A stretch of DNA of 64,000 bases. Source: CAVVJA01 sp963801715 (GTDB lineage: Bacteria > Actinomycetota > Actinomycetes > Mycobacteriales > Jatrophihabitantaceae). The stretch is from assembly GCA_963801715.1 (NCBI GenBank), contig CAWDGB010000001.1, forward strand, positions 1 to 64,000. The letters are read 5' to 3'. Made by a program: the position numbers and the translations under genes. Shown piece after piece: positions 35,047 through 43,332 of the stretch. How positions within the stretch are numbered: the stretch's first letter is position 1; each line of letters begins with the position of its first letter. The notes below the pieces were generated by a model. The model was given only the letters and a program-made list of their open reading frames with translations. It searched no databases and was not told the origin of the DNA.

Positions 35047-36204
35047 TCAGGTCAGGCTCGATCCGGGTGATGGGGCATGGAGCGTCCACGGATCGGTGAT
35101 CTCCGCGGATACCGTCACCTTAAGACCCTCTTCCGCGAATCGCGTGCGCAGGCGGGCGGCGACGGCGGAGAGCCAAGGTGCCTCGGTCGCCCAGTGCGCG
35201 GCATCGACCAGGCCCATCGCGTCGGCGCCGCGCTCACTCACCGCCTCGACGGCCGGATGATGTCGAAGGTCGGCCGTGAGATACGCATCGGCTCCGGCGG
35301 CACGCGCCGCCTCGACGAGGGAGCCGCCGGATCCGCCGCACACGGCGACTGTCCGCACCGATCGATCGGGATCGCCCGATGCCCGCAGCCCCCACCTCGT
35401 CGGAGGCAAGGCACGCGCTGCGAGATCGACGAATCCGCGCAACGTCGTGGGTGACGGCAGCTCGCCCACCCGGCCGATGCCGATCGACGCCGCCGGTTCG
35501 GGCAGCCGGGCATAGAGATCGAACGCTGGCTCCTCGTACGGGTGCGCCGCCCGCAACGCATGCAGAACGTCGTCCCGTAGACCTCGCGGCACGACCATCT
35601 CGACCCGTGCCTCTGCGACCTCGGACACCGCTCCGACCTGGCCGGTGAATGGGGCGGCGCCCGCCTCGGGCCGGAAGGTCCCGATGCCAGTAGCACTCCA
35701 TGCGCACCGCTCATAGTTTCCGATGCGCCCGGCCCCGGCCGCGGCAAGTGCGTCGATGACTGGCGCAAGATCCGGCAACGGTACGAACACCACGAGCTTG
35801 TCGTCCGGGTCCAGCACCTGCGGATCCAAGGGCCGCAGCTTGCCAAGCCCGAGCAGGTCGCCGAGCGCGTCCGACACTCCTGGATTGGCGACGTCGGCGT
35901 TCGTATGAGCGACGTAGTGCGCGATCCCGGCGCGAATCATCCGATGGACCAACGCCCCTTTCGGGTCGTCGGCCGGGACGCCGTGCACTGGGGTCAGCAG
36001 GAGCGGGTGATGTGAGACAAGCAGCTGGGCACCGACTCTGATCGCCTCGGCGACTGTGGCCGGGACCGCATCGACGGCAAGCAACACGTGGTCGACGTGA
36101 TCGTCCGGGTCGCCGCACACGAGTCCAACGGCGTCCCACGACTCCGCTCGGCGTGGGTCGTACCAGTGCTCGAGCGCCATTCTGAGCTCAGCAAGCCGGG
36201 GCAC
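35047..36204 (-). CDS. NIF3-like dinuclear metal centre hexameric protein
   Basis: A NIF3/DUF34 family protein of about 385 residues with an inserted middle domain. The metal ligands lie in VGLVCGDPDDHVDHVLLAVD, LLVSHHPLLL, and C-terminal DLRHHPAVEAVSERG. The middle HPYEEPAFDLYAR is the PII-like insert of the long form. Proteins of this family are implicated in handling damaged metabolites such as GTP derivatives, with details not settled. The start is uncertain: GTG at 36204 has a weak ribosome binding site. The promoter region is shared with the divergent DUF2156 gene, 34 bp away. The next genes downstream are the zinc-ribbon protein and RNase H/phosphatase. Confidence 0.88.
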   Translation of the reverse strand: MPRLAELRMALEHWYDPRRAESWDAVGLVCGDPDDHVDHVLLAVDAVPATVAEAIRVGAQLLVSHHPLLLTPVHGVPADDPKGALVHRMIRAGIAHYVAHTNADVANPGVSDALGDLLGLGKLRPLDPQVLDPDDKLVVFVPLPDLAPVIDALAAAGAGRIGNYERCAWSATGIGTFRPEAGAAPFTGQVGAVSEVAEARVEMVVPRGLRDDVLHALRAAHPYEEPAFDLYARLPEPAASIGIGRVGELPSPTTLRGFVDLAARALPPTRWGLRASGDPDRSVRTVAVCGGSGGSLVEAARAAGADAYLTADLRHHPAVEAVSERGADAMGLVDAAHWATEAPWLSAVAARLRTRFAEEGLKVTVSAEITDPWTLHAPSPGSSLT

Positions 36205-36238
36205 AGCAATGACGCTACCGGCCGGATATTCTTGATCA

Positions 36239-38381
36239 ATGGCGTCGCCCGCCGGCTGGCGCGTTCTTCCCAAGCGGCCCCGTGCCGTGTTGGCGACATT
36301 CCCATTCACGCTCGGCGCATTCGCCGTCATCGTGTTGGTTGGCCTGATCTCCGGCACATTGTGGGATGCGCTACGCGACCGGCGCTTACTGCACAGCGTC
36401 GCCTACGGAGTGCCGGCCCTCGAGCACGGGCGATGGTGGACACCAGTCACCGGGTCCGTGTATGCCCTGCAACCGTCGGGCTACGTCGCCGCGCTCTTGG
36501 TGTTCGTGATCCTCGTCGGCTTCGCGGAATGGCGCCTGGGCACTCGAACGACCGCCATCGCTACCATCGCGATCCAGCTCGTCGTGGTGATAGTCACTCA
36601 GCACTCTGCTCATCCCGCTCCGCGCGACCGGTTGGAACTGGGCGGTCGATCTTGCCCGTCGGGAGCTGACGGGGTTTCTGCCGGGTGCGTTCGGCGCGTT
36701 CGCCGCAGCCACGGTCACGCTGCGCGCGCCGTGGCGCTCGCGCATTCGGGTCGTGCTGCTCGGCTACGTCGTGCTGTTGACGCTCTATCGTGGCGCCCCG
36801 CGCGACGTCGAACAGCTACTGGCCGTCGGTCTTGGACTGTTGCTCGGACCGGTCCTCGAGAACCGGGCACCGGCCTTCGCCCGTCCTCGAATGAGCCGAC
36901 ATGAATGGCGGATGGCCGCCGCGTTCGTCTTCGCGGTATCGGCAGCGATTCGCCTGGTCCTGATCATCGCGCCCAGCAGCGCGGCCCCGTTACGTCCCCA
37001 GGTCGGCCAAGGGTTCGACTGGACGGACCTGGTATTCGGCGTACTGCTGCCGCTGGTGCTCGCCGAAGGGCTACGTCGCGGACGACGGCTTGCCTGGCAG
37101 GTGGCCATGGTCGTCACCGTCATCGAGTGCCTCGCCCTGCTCGGCGTCGTCACCGTCATCGCCGGGGTCATCATCACCGGCACTACCGACACGCGATACG
37201 ACATCGACTCGCTCGGCGCATCGATCGCTGACGCACTGCTGTGGCTGACCCAGCTGGGCGTTCTGTGGCTTGGTCGCCGGGCGTTCCGCGCGACGCCGCG
37301 GCGCGACCGGCGACATGCTGCAACGGCACGCCCGCGGCGCGGAGCGACGTGGCAGCACGTGCTGCGCGAGGTTGGTGGTGGCCGGCTGTCCTGGATGACC
37401 ACCTGGGAGGCCAACGAGTGGTACGTCGAGCCGGACCGCCGGGGATACGTCGCCTACCAGACGCACGCCGGTGTGGCCGTGGGGCTGTGTGATCCCGTGG
37501 CCATCGACGCGGCCGGACGTCGCGCGATGGGGTTGGCATTCATCGACCACATCCAGGGCCGTGGGCTGCTTCCCTGCTTGTTCTCGGTGACGGGCGAGGT
37601 GTGCGAGTGGGCGCGGCTCGACGGTTGGCGCACCGTCGAGGTCGCGGTCGAGGCGGTGATCGATCTGCCCGATCTGCAGTTCAAAGGCAAGGCCTGGCAG
37701 GACGTGCGCTCAGCGCTCAATCGCGCGACGAAGGAAGGGGTGACATTCGAACTCGGCGTGTTGCACGACATGCCAGCAAAACGCCTTGCGCAGGTGCGGA
37801 CGATCTCCGAGCAGTGGGTCGGGGACAAGGGCCTGCCGGAAATGGGATTCACTCTGGGTGGGGTGGACGAGGCGCTCGATCCCGCGGTCCGAGTCGGCCT
37901 TGCCGTCGACGGCCAGGGCACCGTGCACGGCGTGACCTCGTGGCTGCCCATCTATGGCCCCGGCGCGACCATCCGGGGCTGGACGCTCGATGTCATGCGC
38001 CGACTACCGGACGGCTTCCGCCCGGTTATGGAATTCTTGATCGCGTCATCGTGCGTGGCCTTCCGAGAGGAGGGGGCGTTGCTCGTGTCGCTATCCGGCG
38101 CCCCTCTCGCTGGCGACCCGTCCACCAACCCGAACGCGAACGCGGTGGATGCGCTGCTCGGATGGCTCGGCGAGCAACTGGAACCGCTGTACGGCTTTCG
38201 GTCCCTCGACCGGTTCAAGTCGAAGTTCTTCCCTCGGCACGAGCCGCTGTACCTTGCTTATCCCGACGAGGCCGCGCTGCCGCGCATCGGGCTCGCCCTT
38301 ACTCGCGCCTACCTGCCCGACGCAAGCTTCGTCGACCTTGCCGCCGCTGGGTTGCGTTCGCGCGCAACCGCAGCACACTGA
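36239..38381 (+). pseudogene. DUF2156 (MprF-like) membrane protein with rhomboid-like N-terminus, one frameshift
   Basis: A large membrane protein of about 710 residues after repair. The N-terminal part (FPFTLGAFAVIVLVGLISGT, LEHGRWWTPVTGSVYALQPS) looks rhomboid-like with several helices. One indel near 36605 separates it from the rest. Further helices follow and then a soluble GNAT-fold domain: WYVEPDRRGYVAYQTHAGVA, CDPVAIDAAGRRAMGLAFID, LQFKGKAWQDVRSALNRATK, LPDGFRPVMEFLIASSC and GFRSLDRFKSKFFPRHEPLY. This is the DUF2156/LPG_synthase_C domain, which transfers aminoacyl groups from tRNA to lipids in MprF and LysX. It may modify phosphatidylglycerol with an amino acid; the donor is unknown. 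The frameshift may be a sequencing error. Confidence 0.8.
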
Positions 38382-38418
38382 CCGACGCCGAGAGCAGCGG
38401 CATGGGTCGCGGCCCGGA

Positions 38419-38964
38419 CTACGGGGACGGGAGGAGACTCAGGTCGATGCGGCAGGGTTTTGGGCCGACCAGGTCGGACAGATAGTCGCTTTCCGGCAGA
38501 TCAGTGTCGGCGGCAGGGATACGAAGTACCAGGGTTTCGGCGGTATTCGGGTCGAGCCCGAACAGGTCCAGGGCGCGAAGTCGTACGGTCGCGATGCGGC
38601 TCGACGGTGGGGCTTGCACTGTCTGGGTCGCGTCGCCATAGCTGACATGAGCGTCGATCCAGCGGCACGGATGGCGGTGAATATCGTAATGATGATGGTG
38701 CTTGCCGCGTCCGCCGATGGCCTGCGCGAGGGTGAGGTTGACGTCGATGGGTTCGTCATCGTCGTCTACGAAGATCAAGTCGTCGGCCACGGTAATGATG
38801 TCGCGAATGCGCGCATCGTCATCGAAGACCTCGAAGGCTTCGACACTGTGGCGGGGGCGATGCAGGTGGAGAAGCACGGACCGGCGCGGCTGCTCAGGTT
38901 GGGGACTCGAAGCCGGAGTTCGGAGATCAGGAGCGTCGTTCGCCGGGTTGTGCGAACTGGGCAT
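38419..38964 (-). CDS. His-rich protein with a C-terminal beta-grasp (ubiquitin-like) domain
   Basis: A 181-residue protein I cannot assign to a named family. Residues 1-28 are Pro-rich and probably disordered. A middle part (residues 29-85) is acidic and contains FVDDDDEPIDVNLTLAQAIG. It is followed by a His-rich patch, GKHHHHYDIHRHPCRW (residues 87-102), which could bind metal. Residues 103-179 show a beta-hairpin, a helix (TVRLRALDLFGL), then strands ETLVLRIP and RIDLSLLP, the order expected of a beta-grasp fold; there is no C-terminal Gly-Gly. ATG at 38964 follows AAAGG. It lies downstream of the ParB-like gene on the same strand, with a 167-bp gap, and is convergent with the DUF2156 gene. 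Fold assignment is inference. Confidence 0.6.
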   Translation of the reverse strand: MPSSHNPANDAPDLRTPASSPQPEQPRRSVLLHLHRPRHSVEAFEVFDDDARIRDIITVADDLIFVDDDDEPIDVNLTLAQAIGGRGKHHHHYDIHRHPCRWIDAHVSYGDATQTVQAPPSSRIATVRLRALDLFGLDPNTAETLVLRIPAADTDLPESDYLSDLVGPKPCRIDLSLLPSP

Positions 38965-39131
38965 TCTTGAGAGCCTTTCTGTGCTGGTCGAGATACCGGC
39001 GTTGACGGCCTCCGCCCCGGCCAAGGGATAAAGCGGGGGCCGTCGCTTGCGCGTTGTTACTACGCGAGTCGAGTGAGTGATTGCTCGTTCAGATCTTCAG
39101 GTGCCCCCTTCCGTACGCAGCACCTCGGCCA

Positions 39132-40085
39132 CTAGGAACTGAGGTTCAGGCGAAGGCTGCGTAGGAGCTCTTCTGCTTCAGCTACTCGTTGGACGACGTC
39201 AGCGTCTCCTCGAAGCTTCTCCAGCTCGGTCCATGGCACGTCTCGGATCGTCTTCATGGCAACGTCCAGTTGGTCGATCAGACCATTTGCCGGTTTGGCC
39301 GCGCCGGCGACGCGGAGCATCGCGGAATCGATCGTCGCGTCGTCGTCGGTGAAGTGTGCGCGTGCGACTGGATCTCGAAGTATGACCCGGAGCTTGCGAA
39401 GATCCTTCGAGTTCGTGATCTGTTGTCGAGCTACTTTCTTGACCACGGCATCAACGATGGACGGCGTCAGCAGAGACTTGTTCACCCCCGTGAGCTCACG
39501 AGCCCACGTGATCGCGGACGCTGGATCACGCAGATTCGTGAAGCGTTGCGACAGCTCGAATACCTGCACGAGCTTGTCCAACTCGCGGACTGTTGTGCCG
39601 AGGATGTTGGCCGCGCTTGCCCGGCCCACTAGCTCGACCAGGCGGTAGGCGACCATCTCCTTTTCCTTCGCGTCCCATTCCTTTCGCTGCCGGTGGATAT
39701 AAATCCAGGCGCGCAACCGCTCCTCGTCGGTGAGCGTGCGGTCGGTGATCTCGACCGGAACCTGAGAAAACTGGGCCTTCCCCTCCTCGACCAGCGCGAT
39801 GGAGTTCGTCCAACGCCGCTCGCCGTCGATGATCCGGTACTGATCGGCCCGGTCGGGATGCGGCTCGACCAACAGCGGCTCGAATAGTCCCTCGTTCGCC
39901 TCTATTTGCCGCTGCAGTTCATCGTCCTGTTTTGGTCCGAGCCGCGGCTGCCGCTCATTGGGCACCAGCTCGGCCACGTCGAGACGGGACCGGCGGGTAC
40001 GGATGACGGTGCCACCGAGCCGCCGTTCTTGAAACGCCGCTATCTTCGTGGATCGGCGATGCCGGTCCGGTCCAGGCTGGCTCAT
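39132..40085 (-). CDS. ParB-like nuclease/partition-domain protein
   Basis: A 317-residue protein. Residues 30-110 form a ParB/Srx domain: VAELVPNERQPRLGPKQDDE, then FEPLLVEPHPDRADQYRIID and GERRW, where GERR (residues 88-91) is the CTP/ATP-binding box of ParB. A helix-turn-helix-like part follows (EKEMVAYRLVELVGRASAAN, TTVRELDKLVQVFELSQRF). No parA is nearby and no parS site is visible, so it is not the chromosomal segregation protein. Its ATG overlaps the DUF2130 gene stop by four bases, so the two are translated together. ParB-domain proteins of this stand-alone type often occur with defence or plasmid functions; here the role is unknown. Confidence 0.8.
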   Translation of the reverse strand: MSQPGPDRHRRSTKIAAFQERRLGGTVIRTRRSRLDVAELVPNERQPRLGPKQDDELQRQIEANEGLFEPLLVEPHPDRADQYRIIDGERRWTNSIALVEEGKAQFSQVPVEITDRTLTDEERLRAWIYIHRQRKEWDAKEKEMVAYRLVELVGRASAANILGTTVRELDKLVQVFELSQRFTNLRDPASAITWARELTGVNKSLLTPSIVDAVVKKVARQQITNSKDLRKLRVILRDPVARAHFTDDDATIDSAMLRVAGAAKPANGLIDQLDVAMKTIRDVPWTELEKLRGDADVVQRVAEAEELLRSLRLNLSS

Positions 40086-41320
40086 GTCGCCTCCTCTTCC
40101 GGCTGACCGGAAAGCGTCGTCACGATGAGTTCGATCTCAGTGACGAGCGTTCCTCTCGCTTGCTGGATCTCGCGGATCAATTGACCCCGCTGTTTCCAAG
40201 TGGCCGTATGCGCCCGATGCTCCTTGACGTCGAGGTCGAGAAGCTTGTCGGAGACGGTTCCGATCTGCTCAAGGAGCACCGAACAGCGATCCGAGGTGAT
40301 GAAGTCGTAGAGCCTCATCGTGTTCTCAGCCCGGGCCTCGTCACTGAGGCGGGCCGTCGCCAGCTGCACGACGTGTTTGCGGATCACCTGCGCAAGCGCA
40401 ACCACGCGCGCGGGATTCGCGATGATCACTCCGTCCTGGATGGAGAGCTGCGCCTGTCCGGCCGGAAACACGCGGGTGACCAGCACAGCGTGATCGGCCT
40501 TTGCGGCGATCTTGTCATCCAGCAGACGGCTGACATAGCTATGTCGCCATGCTCCCCGGTTTCTTGAGTCATAGACGATATGCCCACACTCTCGACCATT
40601 CTCGATAACGGTGTGAACGAGATCGGCGCCAGGCTGCCCCGTCTTGACCCTGACGATCGTGTCGGCCGGAAACTCTTCCCGCAGCTGTTCGTACAGGTCG
40701 AGCTCGGCGCCTTCACCGAGCTCGCTCGCCGCATTTTGTGCGACCTGACGCTGCAGCTGTATGAGCCTGGTCTCGAGCTTCTGGCGGTCTACGAACGCCT
40801 TGGATTTCTCAGCATTGATCGCCTCGAGCGTTGCTTTCTCCAGCGCGTCGCGCTGCTCCCGCAACCGGGCTTTGAGAACGCTGTCGTCAAGCGCTCGTTG
40901 ATCGGCCAGCCGCTGGTCCGCGTCTGCTCGAAGGCGGGCAGTCTCCGCGTTGGCCGCCGCGAGCGCAGTCCGCGACTTCGTCCGCTCGTCGTCTCGAGCC
41001 GCGCGGACCAGCGACTGAACCTGCTTGTTGGCCGCTTTGACTGCTGCATCGGCCTTGCGCCGAGCTTCGGCCGCCTGCGCCTCGAAGAGCTTATTGGCCT
41101 TTTTGATCTGTAGCTCTGCGGCCGCCTGCACCTGGGCCAGGACCGCGTCTTGCTCGTCGCGAAGACGACGCTCGAGGTCACGGGTCCGCGCCCGCTCATT
41201 CGCCCGGATTCGGGCTTTGATGTCGATGAACTTCTCGTGGGGGATCGGCTGTCCACACCACGGACAGGTGTCCTCCATCGTCGCCGGGTGGCTCATCTCA
41301 CTGGCGGGTAGAGTCGCCAT
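40082..41320 (-). CDS. DUF2130 family protein (zinc finger, coiled coil, nuclease-like fold)
   Basis: A 412-residue protein. A CPWCGQPI knuckle (Cys19, Cys22) opens it, followed by a long charged coiled coil (residues about 35-200) with heptad character. The C-terminal DUF2130 domain includes GADLVHTVIENGRECGHIVY, WRHSYVSRLLDDKIAAKADH and AVLVTRVFPAGQ. DUF2130 is related to PD-(D/E)xK nucleases, whose core here would be Asp233 and the strand around residue 250. Where most relatives have WESK the sequence is YDSR, so the E-x-K is D-x-R. The ATG at 41320 has AGGAG nine bases upstream. First gene of the module with the ParB-like gene; its promoter carries phased TCCTA repeats. Confidence 0.8.
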   Translation of the reverse strand: MATLPASEMSHPATMEDTCPWCGQPIPHEKFIDIKARIRANERARTRDLERRLRDEQDAVLAQVQAAAELQIKKANKLFEAQAAEARRKADAAVKAANKQVQSLVRAARDDERTKSRTALAAANAETARLRADADQRLADQRALDDSVLKARLREQRDALEKATLEAINAEKSKAFVDRQKLETRLIQLQRQVAQNAASELGEGAELDLYEQLREEFPADTIVRVKTGQPGADLVHTVIENGRECGHIVYDSRNRGAWRHSYVSRLLDDKIAAKADHAVLVTRVFPAGQAQLSIQDGVIIANPARVVALAQVIRKHVVQLATARLSDEARAENTMRLYDFITSDRCSVLLEQIGTVSDKLLDLDVKEHRAHTATWKQRGQLIREIQQARGTLVTEIELIVTTLSGQPEEEAT

Positions 41321-41326
41321 AGATAC

Positions 41327-41351
41327 TCCTAATAGGTCCTAACGACTCCTA
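41327..41351. promoter_or_regulatory. Three TCCTA boxes at exact 10-bp spacing, probable operator
   Basis: TCCTA occurs at 41327-41331, 41337-41341 and 41347-41351, i.e. once per helical turn on one face (TAGGA on the coding strand of the DUF2130 gene). The first copy overlaps the AGGAG ribosome binding site seven bases from the start codon. A small inverted repeat CCTAATAGG lies inside. The phasing suggests binding of a regulator to several sites at once, which would block translation initiation or transcription. No regulator gene is obvious next to it. Confidence 0.55.
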
Positions 41352-41419
41352 GCTTTCACAGAGCGGCCACGTATGTCAAGCGAATCCCAACGGGTCCCGG
41401 CAGAGTGACTGACTAAAGA

Positions 41420-41458
41420 CAGAGCGCCCGCAATGGGAGGGAAGATGCGGGCGCTCTG
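41420..41458. terminator. Strong hairpin, possible terminator or attenuator
   Basis: CAGAGCGCCCGCA (41420-41432) pairs exactly with TGCGGGCGCTCTG (41446-41458), a 13-bp GC-rich stem with a 13-base loop. There is no T run after it on either strand, so it may act as an actinobacterial L-shaped terminator or as a structured leader. Confidence 0.45.
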
Positions 41459-41473
41459 CGCGTCGGGAGCCTA

Positions 41474-41487
41474 CTACAATCTTGTAG
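41474..41487. promoter_or_regulatory. CTACAA-TC-TTGTAG inverted repeat, possible operator
   Basis: A 6+6 inverted repeat, CTACAATCTTGTAG, extended by CCTACTACA on the left. It resembles the TACA/TGTA boxes bound by BlaI/MecI-type repressors. No BlaI-like gene is in the window, and no intact gene starts nearby; the closest is the RibD-like remnant downstream. The function is speculative. Confidence 0.3.
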
Positions 41488-41523
41488 GACGACAGGTGCG
41501 GCGTGCGCGCCTACCGGTGAACA

Positions 41524-41555
41524 AACGCCCCGCACCTTCGTCGGCGCGGGGCGTT
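41524..41555. terminator. Hairpin in gene-free stretch, possible terminator
   Basis: AACGCCCCGC (41524-41533) pairs exactly with GCGGGGCGTT (41546-41555), giving a 10-bp stem with a 12-base loop. On the plus strand it is followed by CTCTGTTC, on the minus strand by TGTT; both are weakly U-rich. Together with the hairpin at 41420 it makes this 440-bp stretch (41352-41788) structured but otherwise empty of genes. Confidence 0.45.
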
Positions 41556-41788
41556 CTCTGTTCGGTCGGCGCGAACTGTTGCGGGGTCGTTTCACGTCTG
41601 CCCGGCCAACCGCGGAGAGCCTAGCGTCACGACCCGTGGCCAGTCCACTCCTGACGGTCATACAGATGCGGAGACCGCGCTGCCCCAGCTCCGGCCGCCG
41701 GCCTCCGGCACCGCTCTGCTGGGCTTCCTCATGGCGGCGGCTGACGCGCACACGCGAGGCCGTCGATGATGGGGACCACGACGAGCAG

Positions 41789-42094
41789 GTCGCCCGGCCT
41801 CAGGTAATTGTGATGGGGGCCAACACCTACCGCGTGCTGGCGGAGGTCGCCGCCTCCGGGTCGGATGCGAACGGTTCCGCCACGACCGAACTGCCCAAGG
41901 TGGTGTTTTCTCGGTCGCTACAAGCACAGTTGACGTGGGCCAACACGACGCTTGTCGCTAAAGACGTCGCGACCGCTGTCCCGGCCATGAAACGTCAACC
42001 CGGTGACCTACTCCGGGCCCAGGCGCAACCGATTGTCGGCGCTCAGACTCCTCAGCCGAATGTTAGGGGCGCCAGGCGACGTCCGACCCGATGA
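41789..42094 (+). pseudogene. Remnant of a RibD/dihydrofolate-reductase-like protein
   Basis: One frame reads VARPQVIVMGANTYRVLAE, TTELPKVVFSRSLQ, LTWANTTLVAKDVATAVPAM and KRQPGDLLRAQ, the central part of the RibD_C/dihydrofolate-reductase-like family (GxxTY, LPKxVxS, WxNTxL). Upstream the expected start with 'LDG' motif is missing, and downstream the sequence leaves the family after about 75 residues, where the second half of the NADPH domain should follow. It has no ribosome binding site. It is a decayed gene. Confidence 0.6.
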
Positions 42095-42097
42095 CGA

Positions 42098-42556
42098 CTA
42101 GGACGCCGCTCCGACGAGGAGCTCTAGCTTGTCTGCGAGCACACTCACCGGAAGTCGCCCGTCGAGTTCGAGGCTCGCACTGCGTCTCAAAGCTGGCTCA
42201 ACCTCGTTGAGATACCGCCGGATCTCGTCCCGCTGTTCAGGCGTCTTGCCATACGGGTTGTTCGATCTGTGAACGACTCGCTCGATCAATACATCGAACG
42301 GCGCGCTCAATAGGACGACGTGCCCGAAGCGAGCGTAGAAGTTGACCTGATTCGACACCGTCCCCGACACGACGACGTCGGGATGATCGTCAAGAAGCCG
42401 GGTCATCCGGGGCTCATCCCACCTGCCATCCGGAAGTTTCCACTGGTCGTAGTCGGTGTCGACGGCAAGATGACCGCGACGCCGTAGCTCATCGAGCAAG
42501 GTCGTCTTGCCCGCGCCGGACATCCCAGTCACAAGAACGCGAGGCACGGTCAGCAC
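42098..42556 (-). CDS. P-loop AAA/shikimate-kinase-like nucleotide kinase
   Basis: A 152-residue P-loop protein. The Walker A motif is LVTGMSGAGKTTLLDELRRR at the very N-terminus, followed by VDTDYDQWKLPDGRW and a Walker B-like strand HVVLLSAPFDVLIERV. The LID-like segment HRSNNPYGKTPEQRDEI is rich in basic residues. This is the layout of small AAA_18/shikimate-kinase-like kinases. The substrate is unknown. Two GTG codons (42556 and 42547) can start it; GGATGG precedes the first. It lies 23 bp downstream of the membrane protein gene, same strand, probably one transcript. Confidence 0.75.
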   Translation of the reverse strand: MLTVPRVLVTGMSGAGKTTLLDELRRRGHLAVDTDYDQWKLPDGRWDEPRMTRLLDDHPDVVVSGTVSNQVNFYARFGHVVLLSAPFDVLIERVVHRSNNPYGKTPEQRDEIRRYLNEVEPALRRSASLELDGRLPVSVLADKLELLVGAAS

Positions 42557-42579
42557 GCCATCCGGTCGAGGGCCTCGCC

Positions 42580-43119
42580 TCAATGAAGATTGGTCACGAC
42601 AAAGTTCTTCAGAATGATCATCGCGATACCAAGGCCGCCCGCGATCATCGTGACGATCACCAACTGCGCGCCACGCAATTCCGCCGCACGACCGGCAGAC
42701 CAGCCATGAAATACCAGCACAACCACCGCCACCGCGAGCGCAATGTTGGCCGCCGCTGTCGGTGACGCTCCGAACAGGCGACTGACAACGAGCGCTAGAA
42801 CCGGAAGGTATGCGGCCGAGACCATCGTCCAGGTACTCGCCATCCCGTCCCGGATTCGTGGCCATAAAGGCAAATGGGCATGCAGGGCCTGCTCGCCGAG
42901 GATCTCGGAGTACAGTTCCGCCACCCAATAAACGATCAAGGTGACCAGGACCGCCACGGCCAAAGCCAGCGTGGGCAAGCGGCTGCCCGCCGAAGCCAGC
43001 ACAGCCGCTGTTATGACAGTGCCGTATATGCCCGCCGCCCTGCGGCGTGCGGCGCCCGGGGTTCCGGCAGCGGCAGACTCTCCGGGTGTGAAACCTACCT
43101 GCTCTGAACTCGCGTTCAC
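42580..43119 (-). CDS. Small multi-pass membrane protein, unknown function
   Basis: A 179-residue protein with a hydrophilic first 35 residues and then about five hydrophobic helices, including VITAAVLASAGSRLPTLALA, LALAVAVLVTLIVYWVAEL, VSAAYLPVLALVVSRLFG and IVTMIAGGLGIAMIILKNF. I recognise no domain. The GTG at 43119 has GGAGGAGC seven bases ahead. It is the first gene before the P-loop kinase and lies 160 bp from the left end of the integrative element. Confidence 0.7.
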   Translation of the reverse strand: MNASSEQVGFTPGESAAAGTPGAARRRAAGIYGTVITAAVLASAGSRLPTLALAVAVLVTLIVYWVAELYSEILGEQALHAHLPLWPRIRDGMASTWTMVSAAYLPVLALVVSRLFGASPTAAANIALAVAVVVLVFHGWSAGRAAELRGAQLVIVTMIAGGLGIAMIILKNFVVTNLH

Positions 43120-43282
43120 CGCTCCTCCGCCCCGACAGCGCCGAGCCGAGCGTATAGCGCCGCGCGGAAATCGTTGCGCGTTCACCAGGAGCTGCGCCCT
43201 GCCCGGATGTGCCCGCGCGGATCACACGGCTGAGATTGGGGAAGGCTTCCTAATCAACTTTTGTCCGCCGGGCTTGAGGATT

Positions 43283-43328
43283 GGTGGGCGCTACTGGGAT
43301 CGAACCAGTGACCGCTCGGGTCTAAGCC
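43283..43328 (-). repeat. attL: 3' half of tRNA-Val, left copy of the core repeat
   Basis: Positions 43283-43321 are identical to 52125-52163 for 39 bases; after one mismatch (43322) six more bases match. The segment equals the tRNA-Val gene from the anticodon loop through the T arm to the 3' end plus two bases beyond. The 5' half of a tRNA is absent here, so this is no functional tRNA. The mismatch falls in the anticodon position 36 complement, making the remnant read TAG rather than TAC. Confidence 0.88.
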
Positions 43329-43332
43329 TGTT

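Noticed and set aside
39132..40085. Chromosomal ParB of a parABS segregation locus
   Set aside because: No parA gene, no parS sites and none of the usual chromosomal neighbours; only the domain is shared.
43000..43283. Extending the integrative element leftwards to include the membrane protein and P-loop kinase
   Set aside because: The exact core repeat begins at 43283, and these genes lie outside it.
43283..43328. A second tRNA gene
   Set aside because: Only the 3' half is present; the D arm and 5' acceptor strand are missing. It is the displaced half at the element's left end.
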